DNA from: Staphylococcus sp. IVB6181 | GTDB lineage: Bacteria > Bacillota > Bacilli > Staphylococcales > Staphylococcaceae | Direction: 5' to 3' | Assembly (NCBI RefSeq): GCF_025561445.1 | Contig: NZ_CP095096.1 | Location: forward strand, 62,001-126,000 | Length of the DNA: 64,000 bases | In this document: piece after piece, positions 27,470 through 36,222 of the stretch | Numbering within the stretch: position 1 is the stretch's first letter | Layout: every line of letters starts with the position of its first letter | The notes under the pieces: model-generated | What the model saw: the letters and a program-made list of their open reading frames with translations, nothing else | Told to the model about the DNA's origin: nothing | Databases searched by the model: none | Made by a program: the position numbers and the translations under genes

Positions 27470-29338
27470 ATGAAACAACATCCATATCGTATAAGTAAAT
27501 TAACTATCGGTACATCATCTATGATTGCTGCGTCTTTATTCTTTGCAGATCATCATGCGGCGCATGCATCTGGAAGTGCACCTGTATCATCTGATTCATC
27601 TGCAGCACAAGCTACGACACAATCTATAGCACAACCAGATTCATCTGGTGAAAGTACTGAACAAACAAGTCGTTCAGAAGCTGTACAACCTTCACAAGGT
27701 GTAGTACATACTCAAATAGAAAATAACAATCAACCACAGAATACATCCTCAATTAATAGTGGACAAACAAATAAAGAACAACCGCAAACAACACAAGCGC
27801 CAACAACTGATACATCTCAATCAGAAACAACACCATCAAAAGAAACTGAGCCTTCGCCTGCACAATCACCAGAACCAACACAAAACGAGGAACAAGCACA
27901 AGTTGCACCGCAAACAGAAACTGAACATCCAGTACAAAATACTAAAGAAACAGAAGCGGATACTGAAGAAGTGGTTCAAACGCAAGCACCGACTGAATCA
28001 CAACAAACAGTAAAAGTTCCTGAAAATAATACAACAACACAAACTCCTAAAAGTACTACTTCATCTGTAACACCTGAGACTGCACCGACTGCACAACAAC
28101 AGCCAGAACCCAAATCAACAACAAATACCCAGTCTCAGCAGCAAGTCAAGGCACCTGACCAAACAGCAACAACTCAAAATTCAGGGCAAGTACAATACAA
28201 GAATCAAGATCCGATTATTTTAGTACATGGCTTTAATGGTTTAGTGGGTGATAATGCGGCACCTTCCAGCGGCAACTATTGGGGCGGCAACCGTACAGAT
28301 ATTCAACAGGACTTGCGCGATAATGGCTACAACGTACATGAAGCTAATGTCGGTGCCTACAGCAGCAACTATGACCGTGCAGTTGAACTTTATTACTATA
28401 TTAAAGGCGGCAGAGTCGACTATGGTGCTGCACATTCTCAGAAATACGGACATGAACGTTACGGAAAGACTTATGAAGGGGTTTATCCCCAATGGCAGCC
28501 TGGTCAAAAGGTACATTTAGTCGGTCATAGTATGGGCGGTCAAACAATTCGCCAAATGGAAGAGTTCTTACGAAACGGCAACCAAGAAGAAATCGATTAT
28601 CACCAGCAGCATGGCGGTACGATTTCACCGTTATTCGAAGGCGGGAAAGGCAATATGGTGAGCTCAATTTATACAGTGGCTTCACCGCATAATGGGACAC
28701 ATGCGGCTGACCTTCTAGGCAACGAAGCACTGATTCGCCAAATTCTATATGATAATGCGAAATTGCAAGGCAATAAATATTCGCAAGTAGACTACGGGTT
28801 GTCTCAATGGGGGATGAAACAAGGAGAGAATGAATCGTATACAGACTATGTAGACCGTGTCAGAGCGAAAAGTAAAATTTGGACAACAACAGACAATGCT
28901 TTATATGACCTCACACGTGAAGGGGCACAAAAGCTGAATGAAAATACGACACTTAACCCAAATATTGTTTATAAATCTTATTCAGGAGAATCGACACGTC
29001 CAGGAATCTTAGACAGACAACGTTCTGATATTCATATGGCAACTTCTAAAGTATTGACTGGGAATGTCATCGGCAAAGTAGATGACAAAGAATGGCGTGA
29101 AAATGACGGACTGGTTTCAGTGATTTCAGCGCAGCATCCATTTAACCAAAATGCTACACCTATGACAGAACAGCCTCAAAAAGGCGTGTGGCAAGTCAAC
29201 GCGCTGCAGCATGATTGGGATCACGGAGACTTTGTAGGATCAGATGCACTGGAATCGCAAATTACACCAGAAACGCTGCGTGCTTATTGGTTGGATATCG
29301 CAGATGAACTCGTTCAAAACGAAGCTGTAACGAGATAA
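27470..29338 (+). CDS. lip: Secreted triacylglycerol lipase (pre-pro-lipase)
   Basis: 622 residues from the ATG at 27470; a TTG two codons earlier is closer to the GAGAGG and is the alternative. The N-terminus has a YSIRK-like signal (PYRISKLTIGTSSMIAASL) ending near AHAS. A pro-region of about 200 residues is rich in Thr/Gln/Pro/Ser, as in staphylococcal lipases. The mature enzyme starts near DPIILVHGFNG, with the nucleophile Ser354 in GHSMGG. The C-terminal DGLVSVISAQHP and HDWDHGDFVG carry the calcium-site and catalytic residues. It is full length for the family (about 640-690). Alternative symbol geh; its substrate spectrum cannot be told from sequence. Confidence 0.92.
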   Translation: MKQHPYRISKLTIGTSSMIAASLFFADHHAAHASGSAPVSSDSSAAQATTQSIAQPDSSGESTEQTSRSEAVQPSQGVVHTQIENNNQPQNTSSINSGQTNKEQPQTTQAPTTDTSQSETTPSKETEPSPAQSPEPTQNEEQAQVAPQTETEHPVQNTKETEADTEEVVQTQAPTESQQTVKVPENNTTTQTPKSTTSSVTPETAPTAQQQPEPKSTTNTQSQQQVKAPDQTATTQNSGQVQYKNQDPIILVHGFNGLVGDNAAPSSGNYWGGNRTDIQQDLRDNGYNVHEANVGAYSSNYDRAVELYYYIKGGRVDYGAAHSQKYGHERYGKTYEGVYPQWQPGQKVHLVGHSMGGQTIRQMEEFLRNGNQEEIDYHQQHGGTISPLFEGGKGNMVSSIYTVASPHNGTHAADLLGNEALIRQILYDNAKLQGNKYSQVDYGLSQWGMKQGENESYTDYVDRVRAKSKIWTTTDNALYDLTREGAQKLNENTTLNPNIVYKSYSGESTRPGILDRQRSDIHMATSKVLTGNVIGKVDDKEWRENDGLVSVISAQHPFNQNATPMTEQPQKGVWQVNALQHDWDHGDFVGSDALESQITPETLRAYWLDIADELVQNEAVTR

Positions 29339-29370
29339 ACAGCATAAAAAACGCATAAGGAGGAACAAAC

Positions 29371-29436
29371 ATGACAGGCACACCTCAAGAATTATGGGAA
29401 TCATTTGTAAGAATCATGAAAGTGTTATTCTCATAA
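29371..29436 (+). CDS. 21-residue amphipathic peptide gene downstream of the lipase
   Basis: ATG at 29371 is preceded by AAGGAGGA at 8-bp spacing, one of the best ribosome sites in the window. The frame encodes MTGTPQELWESFVRIMKVLFS and ends with TAA at 29434-29436. A helix from residue 5 on would put E7, E10, R14, K17 and S21 on one face and L, W, F, V, I and M on the other, like a short phenol-soluble modulin. A terminator follows directly (29442-29482). It could be a PSM-like peptide, a regulatory leader or a toxin; homology cannot be stated. It lies 32 bp after the lipase stop. Confidence 0.55.
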   Translation: MTGTPQELWESFVRIMKVLFS

Positions 29437-29441
29437 AGTGT

Positions 29442-29482
29442 ATGCGTATCGCTTTTTAAAAGGAGTGATACGCATTTTTTAA
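29442..29482 (+). terminator. Terminator of the lipase-peptide unit
   Basis: ATGCGTATC / GATACGCAT stem with a 16-base loop, then TTTTTT. Confidence 0.8.
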
Positions 29483-29511
29483 TAAAAAATAAAAAAAGAT
29501 CAACTTTAGAC

Positions 29512-29557
29512 TTTACAAAGCGACTATCGCCTATTATAACTTAGTTAAGTTAACTAA
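29512..29557. promoter_or_regulatory. Promoter with MarR-type operator
   Basis: TTTACA (29512-29517) and TATAAC (29535-29540) with a 17-bp spacer. Directly after the -10 lies TTAGTTAAGTTAACTAA (29541-29557), a near-perfect palindrome covering the expected start of transcription. That is the place where a repressor would block, and the operon encodes a MarR protein. Confidence 0.65.
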
Positions 29558-29586
29558 ACTAAATAAAAAAAGGAAGGCGAAAATAG

Positions 29587-30015
29587 ATGAAAACAAATCA
29601 AGCAAATAATAAAAGCAAATCAGGAAAATTCAAATTCGGTCTTATTCTCTTAGTCATTGGTCTCGCTATGTATGGTATTGCTGCAATAACAGGGTTCTTA
29701 CCTATTGATCTAAAATTGAAAGGTATATTGATTGCTGCAATTCTTATCATTGCAGAGGTCGTTAATATTGTTGCAATTATATTACTTGGAAAAGAAGTCG
29801 TTAAAAGATATAAAAGCAAATTGAATCCGAAAAATTGGTTTAAAAAGAAAGAAACAGTACAAATTTCAGATGAACAAGTGAATATTGAGAAAACAGATGA
29901 AGACAAATATAATGAAGATAACGTCGTTGTTTTAAATAAAGAAGCTAAAGGAAGTCGTATATATGGAACAACAAAACATCTCTCAAATAGAAAGTATAGC
30001 CCAGGAAATAACTAA
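29587..30015 (+). CDS. Small membrane protein with transporter-suffix-like domain
   Basis: 142 residues. Two hydrophobic helices (about 17-40 and 45-68) with PIDLKLKGILIAA between them, then a basic segment (KRYKSKLNPKNWFKKK) and a Glu/Asn/Val tail. The helix pair resembles the transporter suffix domain of staphylococcal proteins. The gene overlaps the next one (MarR) by 53 bp, which is unusual and indicates tight translational coupling. AAAAGGAAGG precedes the ATG. Function unknown. Confidence 0.6.
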   Translation: MKTNQANNKSKSGKFKFGLILLVIGLAMYGIAAITGFLPIDLKLKGILIAAILIIAEVVNIVAIILLGKEVVKRYKSKLNPKNWFKKKETVQISDEQVNIEKTDEDKYNEDNVVVLNKEAKGSRIYGTTKHLSNRKYSPGNN

Positions 30016-30403
30016 AATAAATGAAGCCATTGCTATAGAATATGTACAACAAGAAAGAGATGCTGCAAAGTTTAATCTAAACAATAAGCAACATGTGATT
30101 ATGACTATTTTATCTGAACATCCTGATATGAAACCTAGTGAGTTAGCACAACGTTTAGGTGTTTCTAAAAGTGCTATCAGCCAACAACTTCAAAAGTTAA
30201 AAACCAGAGACTATATTTATCTTTATAAAGATGAAAATGATAAACGTGTCTCACTGATTGGACTAGGAAAAAATGGTTTGGCCTATCAACAAAGTATTGA
30301 CGACTATGTTCAATCATTTACAAGAAATTGCGCAGAACAATTCAGTTATGAAGAGTTGATTGAAATACGAGACGCATTAACCAAATTGCAAAAAATTATA
30401 TAA
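29963..30403 (+). CDS. MarR family transcriptional regulator
   Basis: 146 residues, winged HTH with KPSELAQRLGVSKSAISQQLQKLKTRDYI at about 55-85 and the wing DENDKRVSLIGLG. Long flanking helices fit the MarR dimer. Start at 29963 has AAAGGAAG upstream inside the previous gene. It is coexpressed with a small membrane protein, and the palindrome at 29541-29557 is the likely operator for autoregulation. Effector unknown. Confidence 0.85.
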   Translation: MEQQNISQIESIAQEITKINEAIAIEYVQQERDAAKFNLNNKQHVIMTILSEHPDMKPSELAQRLGVSKSAISQQLQKLKTRDYIYLYKDENDKRVSLIGLGKNGLAYQQSIDDYVQSFTRNCAEQFSYEELIEIRDALTKLQKII

Positions 30404-30478
30404 AGTGAAGAGGTGATCTTCCAGAGGTTGCCTCTTTTCATTTGTCACAATTAATTTCAGAATAGTTAAATTATTATA

Positions 30479-30506
30479 TTGACAATTCCGAGTAAGTTAC
30501 TATAAT
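30479..30506 (+). promoter_or_regulatory. Consensus SigA promoter of the amidotransferase-permease operon
   Basis: TTGACA (30479-30484) and TATAAT (30501-30506), both perfect, separated by 16 bp and 31 bp before the ATG at 30538. Confidence 0.8.
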
Positions 30507-30537
30507 TAAGGTTATTCAACAACCGGAGGCAGACATC

Positions 30538-31263
30538 ATGATTAAAACAATAGGTATTTCCGCAAATATTCTCGTAGACCAAGACGGCATGTTCCCAGGC
30601 TATAAGCGCTGTTATGTCAATCAAGACTACATTCGCACCATCGTTAAACACGGTGCAGTACCGGTCGTCTTACCGGTCACTAATGACGAAGCTGTGATAG
30701 AAGCACAGATTAAGCTGATTGACGGCTTATTACTCAGCGGGGGACAAGATGTATCACCGCAGCTATATGACGAAGATCCGCAAGATAAATTAGGTGAAAC
30801 GCTGCTGATGAGAGATGAGTTCGACTTTAAGCTTATAGAGAAGGCTAAAGAACGCTATATTCCGATTTTAGGTATTTGTCGTGGTGCACAAGTATTAAAT
30901 GTGTTTCATGGCGGCTCGCTTTACCAAGATACAAGTTATCGCCCAATCCAAACCATCAGACACTGGCAGCCGAAGAATCCAACCGAAAAGACGCATGAAA
31001 TCAGAGTCTTTCCTAAAACCAGACTGTCAGCACTGTTTCCATCTGGCAGATTTTGTGTCAATTGCTTCCATCATCAAGTAATTAATAAACTTGCAGAAGG
31101 TTTTGTGGTAATGGGGCAATCTAATGACGGCGTCATTGAAGCATTCGAATCTACAACGTATCCCTATATGGTCGGTATTCAATGGCATCCCGAAATGTTA
31201 TGGCATGAAAGCAGTATGGACGATTTATTCAAAGACTTTATAAACCAAGTAGAAGGAAGATGA
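30538..31263 (+). CDS. Gamma-glutamyl-gamma-aminobutyrate hydrolase-type class I amidotransferase
   Basis: 241 residues of the peptidase C26 family. The nucleophile Cys is in GICRGAQVLNVFHGG, and His and Glu are in GIQWHPEMLW. The loop LLLSGGQDVSPQLY binds the gamma-glutamyl group. The family cleaves gamma-glutamyl amides (PuuD for polyamine catabolism). CGGAGG precedes the ATG. The amino-acid permease follows after 4 bp, suggesting use of an imported gamma-glutamyl compound or amino acid. Confidence 0.85.
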   Translation: MIKTIGISANILVDQDGMFPGYKRCYVNQDYIRTIVKHGAVPVVLPVTNDEAVIEAQIKLIDGLLLSGGQDVSPQLYDEDPQDKLGETLLMRDEFDFKLIEKAKERYIPILGICRGAQVLNVFHGGSLYQDTSYRPIQTIRHWQPKNPTEKTHEIRVFPKTRLSALFPSGRFCVNCFHHQVINKLAEGFVVMGQSNDGVIEAFESTTYPYMVGIQWHPEMLWHESSMDDLFKDFINQVEGR

Positions 31264-31267
31264 CATC

Positions 31268-32629
31268 ATGAAGAAATTAGGATTTTGGTCTATTGTCTTA
31301 TTGGCTATCAACTCTATTATAGGTTCTGGTATTTTCTTATCTCCAGGGGCTGTCATACAAAAGGCAGGGAAGTACACGATTCTTGTTTATTGTGCAGCAG
31401 CAGTCTTTGCGGCAGTCTTAGCAATTACATTTGCGGCTGCGGCGAAGTATGTGAATAAAAGCGGTGCAGCTTATGCCTACGCCACTTCTGCCTTTGGAGA
31501 AAACATCGGTTTTTATGTCGGAATCACGCGTTTCATCGCAGCAAGTATTGCGTGGGGTGTCATCGCAACTGCAGTGGTCAAAACAGCCATTGCTATTTTC
31601 GGCGGGGACAATAAAAATTTTCTATCTGTAACGATAGGATTACTGATACTGATGGTGATTTTATTATTAATCAACATCACCGGCAACAAAGTATTTGAGT
31701 TCTTTAATAATTTATCAACTATCGGCAAATTAGCCGCATTAGTCACAACAATCATTGTCGGATTTATTATCGTTATTACAACAGGTACATCACACTTCAA
31801 TGATATTAATCAACTTGTCGATACGTCTCAATTAAACACTTCTGCCTTTGTTATGGCGGTCATTGCGGCCTTTTATGCCTTTGTCGGCTTCGAAAGTGTT
31901 GCGAGCGGTGCCGAAGATATGAAGCAGCCTGAGAAAAACTTGCCGAGAGCTATTCCGCTTGCGATTTTGATCATCGCAGCGATTTACATCAGTATCATTT
32001 CAGTGGTAATGATGATTAACCCGACTGCTGTGCTTCACAGCAAGCATGTGGTATCTCTAGTGACGGTCTTCCAGTCACCAGTAATCTCTAACATTATTTT
32101 ATATGGTGCTTTGGTTTCTATGTTCGGAATCAGTATTGCAGGTTCTTTTTCTACACCAAGAATCTTAGAAGCGATTGCGAATGAAAACCAAGTGCCTTCT
32201 TGGTTCAAACAAAGAACACGCTATGATTGCCCATTCAATGCTTTCATCACAACATTCTTAGTTGCACTGATTATCCCTATGGCATTCCAATACAATATGG
32301 TCAGTATCATTGTCATCAGTTCGATTTCACGCTTTATCCAATTTTTAGTTGTGCCGATCGGTGTCATACTATTTTATTACGGAAAAGCAAAAGGACAAGT
32401 ATTGCCGAATGTATATAAAAGCAAATTTACAGATGTCATCTTACCAAGTATCGCAGTGGTACTTACTGTAATATTACTGACAAAGTTTGATTGGAAAGGT
32501 CAATTTTCAATAGTGGAACATGGACAAGCAACACCAAACTACTTTGCGATTATCGCAATGCTTATCGGCTATGTATTATTGCCATTACTACTCTTCATAG
32601 CGAACAAAAAATATCAAAAACAACATTAA
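31268..32629 (+). CDS. APC-family amino acid permease
   Basis: 453 residues with twelve predicted helices. The APC signature sits near the N-terminus (SIIGSGIFLSPGAV) and the consensus GFESVASGAEDMKQPEKNLP is at about 210-235. The substrate is not readable; the upstream gamma-glutamyl hydrolase suggests a glutamate- or polyamine-like compound. The coupling with the upstream gene (4-bp gap) makes a two-gene operon with a perfect promoter at 30479. Confidence 0.88.
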   Translation: MKKLGFWSIVLLAINSIIGSGIFLSPGAVIQKAGKYTILVYCAAAVFAAVLAITFAAAAKYVNKSGAAYAYATSAFGENIGFYVGITRFIAASIAWGVIATAVVKTAIAIFGGDNKNFLSVTIGLLILMVILLLINITGNKVFEFFNNLSTIGKLAALVTTIIVGFIIVITTGTSHFNDINQLVDTSQLNTSAFVMAVIAAFYAFVGFESVASGAEDMKQPEKNLPRAIPLAILIIAAIYISIISVVMMINPTAVLHSKHVVSLVTVFQSPVISNIILYGALVSMFGISIAGSFSTPRILEAIANENQVPSWFKQRTRYDCPFNAFITTFLVALIIPMAFQYNMVSIIVISSISRFIQFLVVPIGVILFYYGKAKGQVLPNVYKSKFTDVILPSIAVVLTVILLTKFDWKGQFSIVEHGQATPNYFAIIAMLIGYVLLPLLLFIANKKYQKQH

Positions 32630-32674
32630 AAAAATTCATCCTGACTCGTTCAATGAGACAGGATGAATTTTTGT
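32630..32674. terminator. Bidirectional terminator
   Basis: AAAAATTCATCCTG / CAGGATGAATTTTT perfect stem with a 14-base loop, between convergent genes. Confidence 0.85.
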
Positions 32675-33447
32675 TATTTTATTTTTTTATAAACGTAATC
32701 AATATCCTTCTGAATTCCTGCAGGATCTAAGCCGATTTCATAATTGTATTCTAAAGTTAATTTAGCATTAGGCGTATATTTAAAGTACAGTTCAAAGAAG
32801 TTTTCAATATCTAGAGTGCCTTCATGTAAAAACTGATGGCTATCATGATAACCGTCATTATTGTGAAGATGGTAGAATTTAATTTTGTCTTTAAGCTCTG
32901 AAATAACATGTTCTAAGTTCCATTGATTTGCATTTACATGGCCAATATCTATAAGTACGGGGTTATCATGTTTTTTACAAAAATCGATAAATTCATTCTC
33001 ATCTAAAAGCATGTTATTTCTAGAGGACACACCAACATTTTCTATGAGAATATCAATGACTTTTTCTTTTGCAAGTTGCGAAATTTTTTCTAGTTCTATA
33101 GAGGCATTTTTCATCATGGCTTCTTTATTGTGTACAGCTGCGTTATTAATATGATAAACAATATCTTTAATACCTAGATCTTGGCAATGAGATAAAGCAA
33201 TAAGAATTTGTTCTAAGCTGTATGATGAGTTATTGCTTAATTCAGAATGCTCAACATCAAATATTTGTTCATGATATGTTAAGAAACGATTTTCTTGTTT
33301 TGCTATTGTAAGAAGTTGCTGAGTATATGCTTCATTTTGGTTGTTTGCAAAAAGTTCAATACCTAAATCCGGATTATTCTCTAATAAAGTGTAGATAGGA
33401 TCTAAACCACTTTCAATATACGTGTTGGTGCTTAAAATTAAAGTCAT
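32674..33447 (-). CDS. Sugar phosphate isomerase/epimerase-like TIM-barrel protein
   Basis: 257 residues of the xylose-isomerase-like TIM-barrel (AP_endonuc_2) family. The metal-binding pattern is visible: LIENVGVSSRNN, IDIGHVNANQW, FYHLHNNDGYHDSHQFLHEGTLD and LTLEYNYE. Such genes sit beside ABC importers and act on imported sugars or polyols. TAAAGGAG upstream of the ATG lies in the tail of the ABC ATPase gene; the ancestral ATPase stop codon is only 1 bp from this ATG. Last gene of the ABC operon. Confidence 0.8.
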   Translation of the reverse strand: MTLILSTNTYIESGLDPIYTLLENNPDLGIELFANNQNEAYTQQLLTIAKQENRFLTYHEQIFDVEHSELSNNSSYSLEQILIALSHCQDLGIKDIVYHINNAAVHNKEAMMKNASIELEKISQLAKEKVIDILIENVGVSSRNNMLLDENEFIDFCKKHDNPVLIDIGHVNANQWNLEHVISELKDKIKFYHLHNNDGYHDSHQFLHEGTLDIENFFELYFKYTPNAKLTLEYNYEIGLDPAGIQKDIDYVYKKIK

Positions 33448-33448
33448 A

Positions 33449-33562
33449 TTAAAACTCCTTTATATTTTTTTCTGTAATAGGATCAAAGAAATTAATTTGG
33501 TCTAAGTCAAAATTTAAAAATATGTTTTGTTCAGTCGGATTGTTGCTTGTCTTTACAATGAT
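33449..33562 (-). pseudogene. Untranslated 3' remainder of the ABC ATPase gene
   Basis: Same frame as the ATPase gene beyond its premature TAA: 37 sense codons, then TAA at 33449-33451. It retains family-like sequence (FDPITEKNI), so the nonsense change is recent. Confidence 0.75.
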
Positions 33563-34519
33563 TTATTGGACACCGATATTTCCGATAACACTAAAGGCTT
33601 CGCCTAAGTTTTCAACATCATTTACTTGAAAAGGGATACCAGAAGGGGTATCGCTGATATTAATATGCTCAGGACGTATACCTACAAGGATTTCTTTGTT
33701 TTCGTATGATTTCAATAACTCCATTATCTTATTATTAATATGAATATAGATTTTATCGCCGAATTCGATTTTGTCGTTAATATATTTCCCTTTAATGATA
33801 TTCATCGGGGGTGAGCCAATGAATTTAGCAGTGAAAACATTTTGGGGAGAGTTATATATTTTTTCAGGGGTGTCATACATTTGAATTTCACCCTTATTAA
33901 ATAGCACTATTTTATCGGCAATAGACATTGCTTCTAATTGATCATGTGTAACAAAAATAAAAGTGTGTTTATAGATTTGGTGTAAGTGTATAAGTTCACG
34001 GCGTGCTGTTGTTCTTAAAAGAGCATCTAAGTTAGACAAGGGTTCATCTAATAAAAAATACTTTGAATTTTTTACAACTGCTCTTGCTAAGGCTACTCTT
34101 TGACGTTGCCCCCCTGATAGTTCATTTGGTTTACGAGACTTCAAGTGTGATAAATCTAATATTTTTAAAACTTTTTCTAAGCGAGAGGCGATTTCATTTG
34201 CTGCGACTTTATTATGTTTTAAAGCATAAGTAATATTTTGTTCTACTGTCATATGAGGGTATAGTGCATAGTTTTGGAATACCATAGCAACATCTCTATT
34301 ACCTGGAGGTGTTTGCGTCATATTCTTACCATCAAATAAAATTTCTCCTGAAGTAACACTTTCTATACCGGAAATCATTCTGAGAATTGTTGATTTACCA
34401 CAGCCTGATGGTCCTAAGAATACAATTCTTTCACCATCCTCAATTTTTAAATTTAAGTTTTTAATAACCTCTTGATTATTGAATGATTTATTGACATTTT
34501 TAAGTTCTAAAGTTCCCAT
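33563..34519 (-). CDS. ABC importer ATP-binding protein (UgpC/MsmK-type), prematurely stopped
   Basis: 318 residues as read. Walker A GPSGCGKST, signature LSGGQRQRVALARAVVKN, Walker B YFLLDEPLSNLDA and switch His (FVTHDQ) are all intact; the C-terminal regulatory OB fold starts at about 235. A TAA at 33563-33565 stops the frame in that domain. Reading on in the same frame gives 37 more codons typical of the domain end (NIFLNFDLDQINFFDPITEK) to the natural stop at 33449, so the ancestral protein had about 356 residues. The ATPase core could still work, because the domain only stabilises the dimer. RBS TAGGAGG. Confidence 0.88.
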   Translation of the reverse strand: MGTLELKNVNKSFNNQEVIKNLNLKIEDGERIVFLGPSGCGKSTILRMISGIESVTSGEILFDGKNMTQTPPGNRDVAMVFQNYALYPHMTVEQNITYALKHNKVAANEIASRLEKVLKILDLSHLKSRKPNELSGGQRQRVALARAVVKNSKYFLLDEPLSNLDALLRTTARRELIHLHQIYKHTFIFVTHDQLEAMSIADKIVLFNKGEIQMYDTPEKIYNSPQNVFTAKFIGSPPMNIIKGKYINDKIEFGDKIYIHINNKIMELLKSYENKEILVGIRPEHINISDTPSGIPFQVNDVENLGEAFSVIGNIGVQ

Positions 34520-34530
34520 TGTTCAACCTC

Positions 34531-35346
34531 CTATTTAATTCCACTCGATGTAAAGGTATTGATAATAAAGCGTTGGAAGATTAAGAATAAAATCAATGGC
34601 ACAGCCATTGTAATAACGCTTAACGCCATAGCAACTGTAAAGTCAGTACCGCCTTCTGAACTTACGAAAAGTTGTAAGGCAAGCGGTAAAGTATAGCTTT
34701 CTTGGCTTTTTAACATTAAGTTTGGCCAAATGTACTCATTCCATGACAATATAAAGAACCAAATGCTTGTCGATGTTATAGCTGGTTTAGAAATAGGTAA
34801 AACAAAATCTTTCATTGTATGCCATACTGAAACGTTATCGAGTTCTAATGATTCTAATAATGGTTTAGGAATATTTCTCATTGATTGTGTCAGCATAAAT
34901 ATTCCTGTTGCATCTGCAAGTTGCGGAAGTATTACGCCCCATGGTGTATCTATAAATTGCAGACGCGCCATTATTATATAGTTAGGAATCATAGTTACTG
35001 TAAAAGGGATGAAGATTGTAGCAACTAATGAAATATAGGTGAACCTTTTATATCGGAAAGCATAAAATACAAGTGCGTATGCTGCTAGAAATGATATAGA
35101 TACTTTCACAATAGTGATAACACTTGCAATTAGAAACGTATTAAAAGTTATATGGAATAATGGAATGTCGTGAAATAACTTTTCGTAGTTTTCTAATGTA
35201 AACGGAATAGGTATTAAGTTGCTGGCTGATTTATAAGCTACACTTAATTTCTTGAATGAGTTACTGATCGCAAACACAATAGGATATAGAGAAATAATGA
35301 TAAACGCTATAAGCAATATATTTACTAAATACTTTTTAATTTTCAT
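34531..35346 (-). CDS. ABC importer permease (MalG/UgpE-type)
   Basis: 271 residues from the ATG at 35346 (CGGAGGG upstream). Six helices; the EAA motif is seen as LESLELDNVSVWHTMKDFVLPISKPA. It overlaps the upstream permease by 11 bp, so the two are translationally coupled. Predicted partner of the ATPase and of the substrate-binding lipoprotein. A longer frame upstream is not needed. Confidence 0.88.
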   Translation of the reverse strand: MKIKKYLVNILLIAFIIISLYPIVFAISNSFKKLSVAYKSASNLIPIPFTLENYEKLFHDIPLFHITFNTFLIASVITIVKVSISFLAAYALVFYAFRYKRFTYISLVATIFIPFTVTMIPNYIIMARLQFIDTPWGVILPQLADATGIFMLTQSMRNIPKPLLESLELDNVSVWHTMKDFVLPISKPAITSTSIWFFILSWNEYIWPNLMLKSQESYTLPLALQLFVSSEGGTDFTVAMALSVITMAVPLILFLIFQRFIINTFTSSGIK

Positions 35347-36211
35347 AATCGACCCTCCGTTCAACAACTGCAAATTGAATAACTAGTAATGCAAAGAAGA
35401 TAATCATAGTTATTGTAGATATTGCTGCTGATGTACCAGTGTTATATAAAGTAAAGCCTTCGTGGAAAGCATGATAAATTAAGTTGCTGCTTTTATAATC
35501 TGGTCCGCCCTTTGTGATTACACTGATAGGGGTAAATACATATTGAAGTCCTTGCACAATAGTAAGTATTAAGATATAGAAACCTGTACCTGAACTCATT
35601 GGGAGAACAATATTTAAAAATATTCTTGATGGACGAATGTTATCAATTTTTGCTGCTTCGATAACTTCTCTTGGAATACCGATAATACTTGAATAAAGTA
35701 CTAAGAAGTTATATCCGAATACTTTCCAAGCCACAATCAAACTAATGACGAAAATAACCCAGCCATTTGAAATTGCCCAGTTCGGCATTGTTAGGCCAAA
35801 CAATCCTAAGAATTTAGCAAATGGTCCAGAGACAGGATTGAGTATCCATAAAAATACCATTGATCCAACAACTAATGAGATTACTGAAGGTATGAATAAT
35901 GCAGTTTCATAAATTCTCTTTCTTTTTGTTGCAAAGTAATCAACTATAAAAGCGAATATATAAGTAACAACGGTGTTGAAAAATATGAGAAGCAATATAT
36001 ACATCAGTGTTTGAGCAGTTACCATATAAAATATTTTATTTGTAAATAAGTCGATATAATTATCAAAGCCAACAAATTTCTTTTCAGGCTTAATCATATT
36101 CCAATCAAAGAAACTGAGATAAACCGTATAACACAGCGGTATTATTGAAAAGATTAAAATAATGATTACAGATGGAGCTAATAGAAAATAGGGTATCCAT
36201 GTTTTCTTCAT
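35336..36211 (-). CDS. ABC importer permease (MalF/UgpA-type)
   Basis: 291 residues with six predicted helices and the EAA loop PREVIEAAKIDNIRPSRIFLNIVLPM. Short version of the MalF type without the large periplasmic loop, as usual in Gram-positive bacteria. GAGGTGA precedes the ATG. It is 11 bp from the binding-protein gene and overlaps the next permease. Confidence 0.88.
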   Translation of the reverse strand: MKKTWIPYFLLAPSVIIILIFSIIPLCYTVYLSFFDWNMIKPEKKFVGFDNYIDLFTNKIFYMVTAQTLMYILLLIFFNTVVTYIFAFIVDYFATKRKRIYETALFIPSVISLVVGSMVFLWILNPVSGPFAKFLGLFGLTMPNWAISNGWVIFVISLIVAWKVFGYNFLVLYSSIIGIPREVIEAAKIDNIRPSRIFLNIVLPMSSGTGFYILILTIVQGLQYVFTPISVITKGGPDYKSSNLIYHAFHEGFTLYNTGTSAAISTITMIIFFALLVIQFAVVERRVDYEN

Positions 36212-36222
36212 TAAGTATCACC

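Noticed and set aside
27759..28013. Basic 84-residue frame in the lipase gene
   Set aside because: It is a shadow of the repetitive Gln/Thr-rich pro-region in another frame and has no ribosome site.
28241..28730. Minus-strand frames opposite the lipase catalytic domain
   Set aside because: They lack ribosome sites and family features; the plus strand encodes a conserved enzyme.
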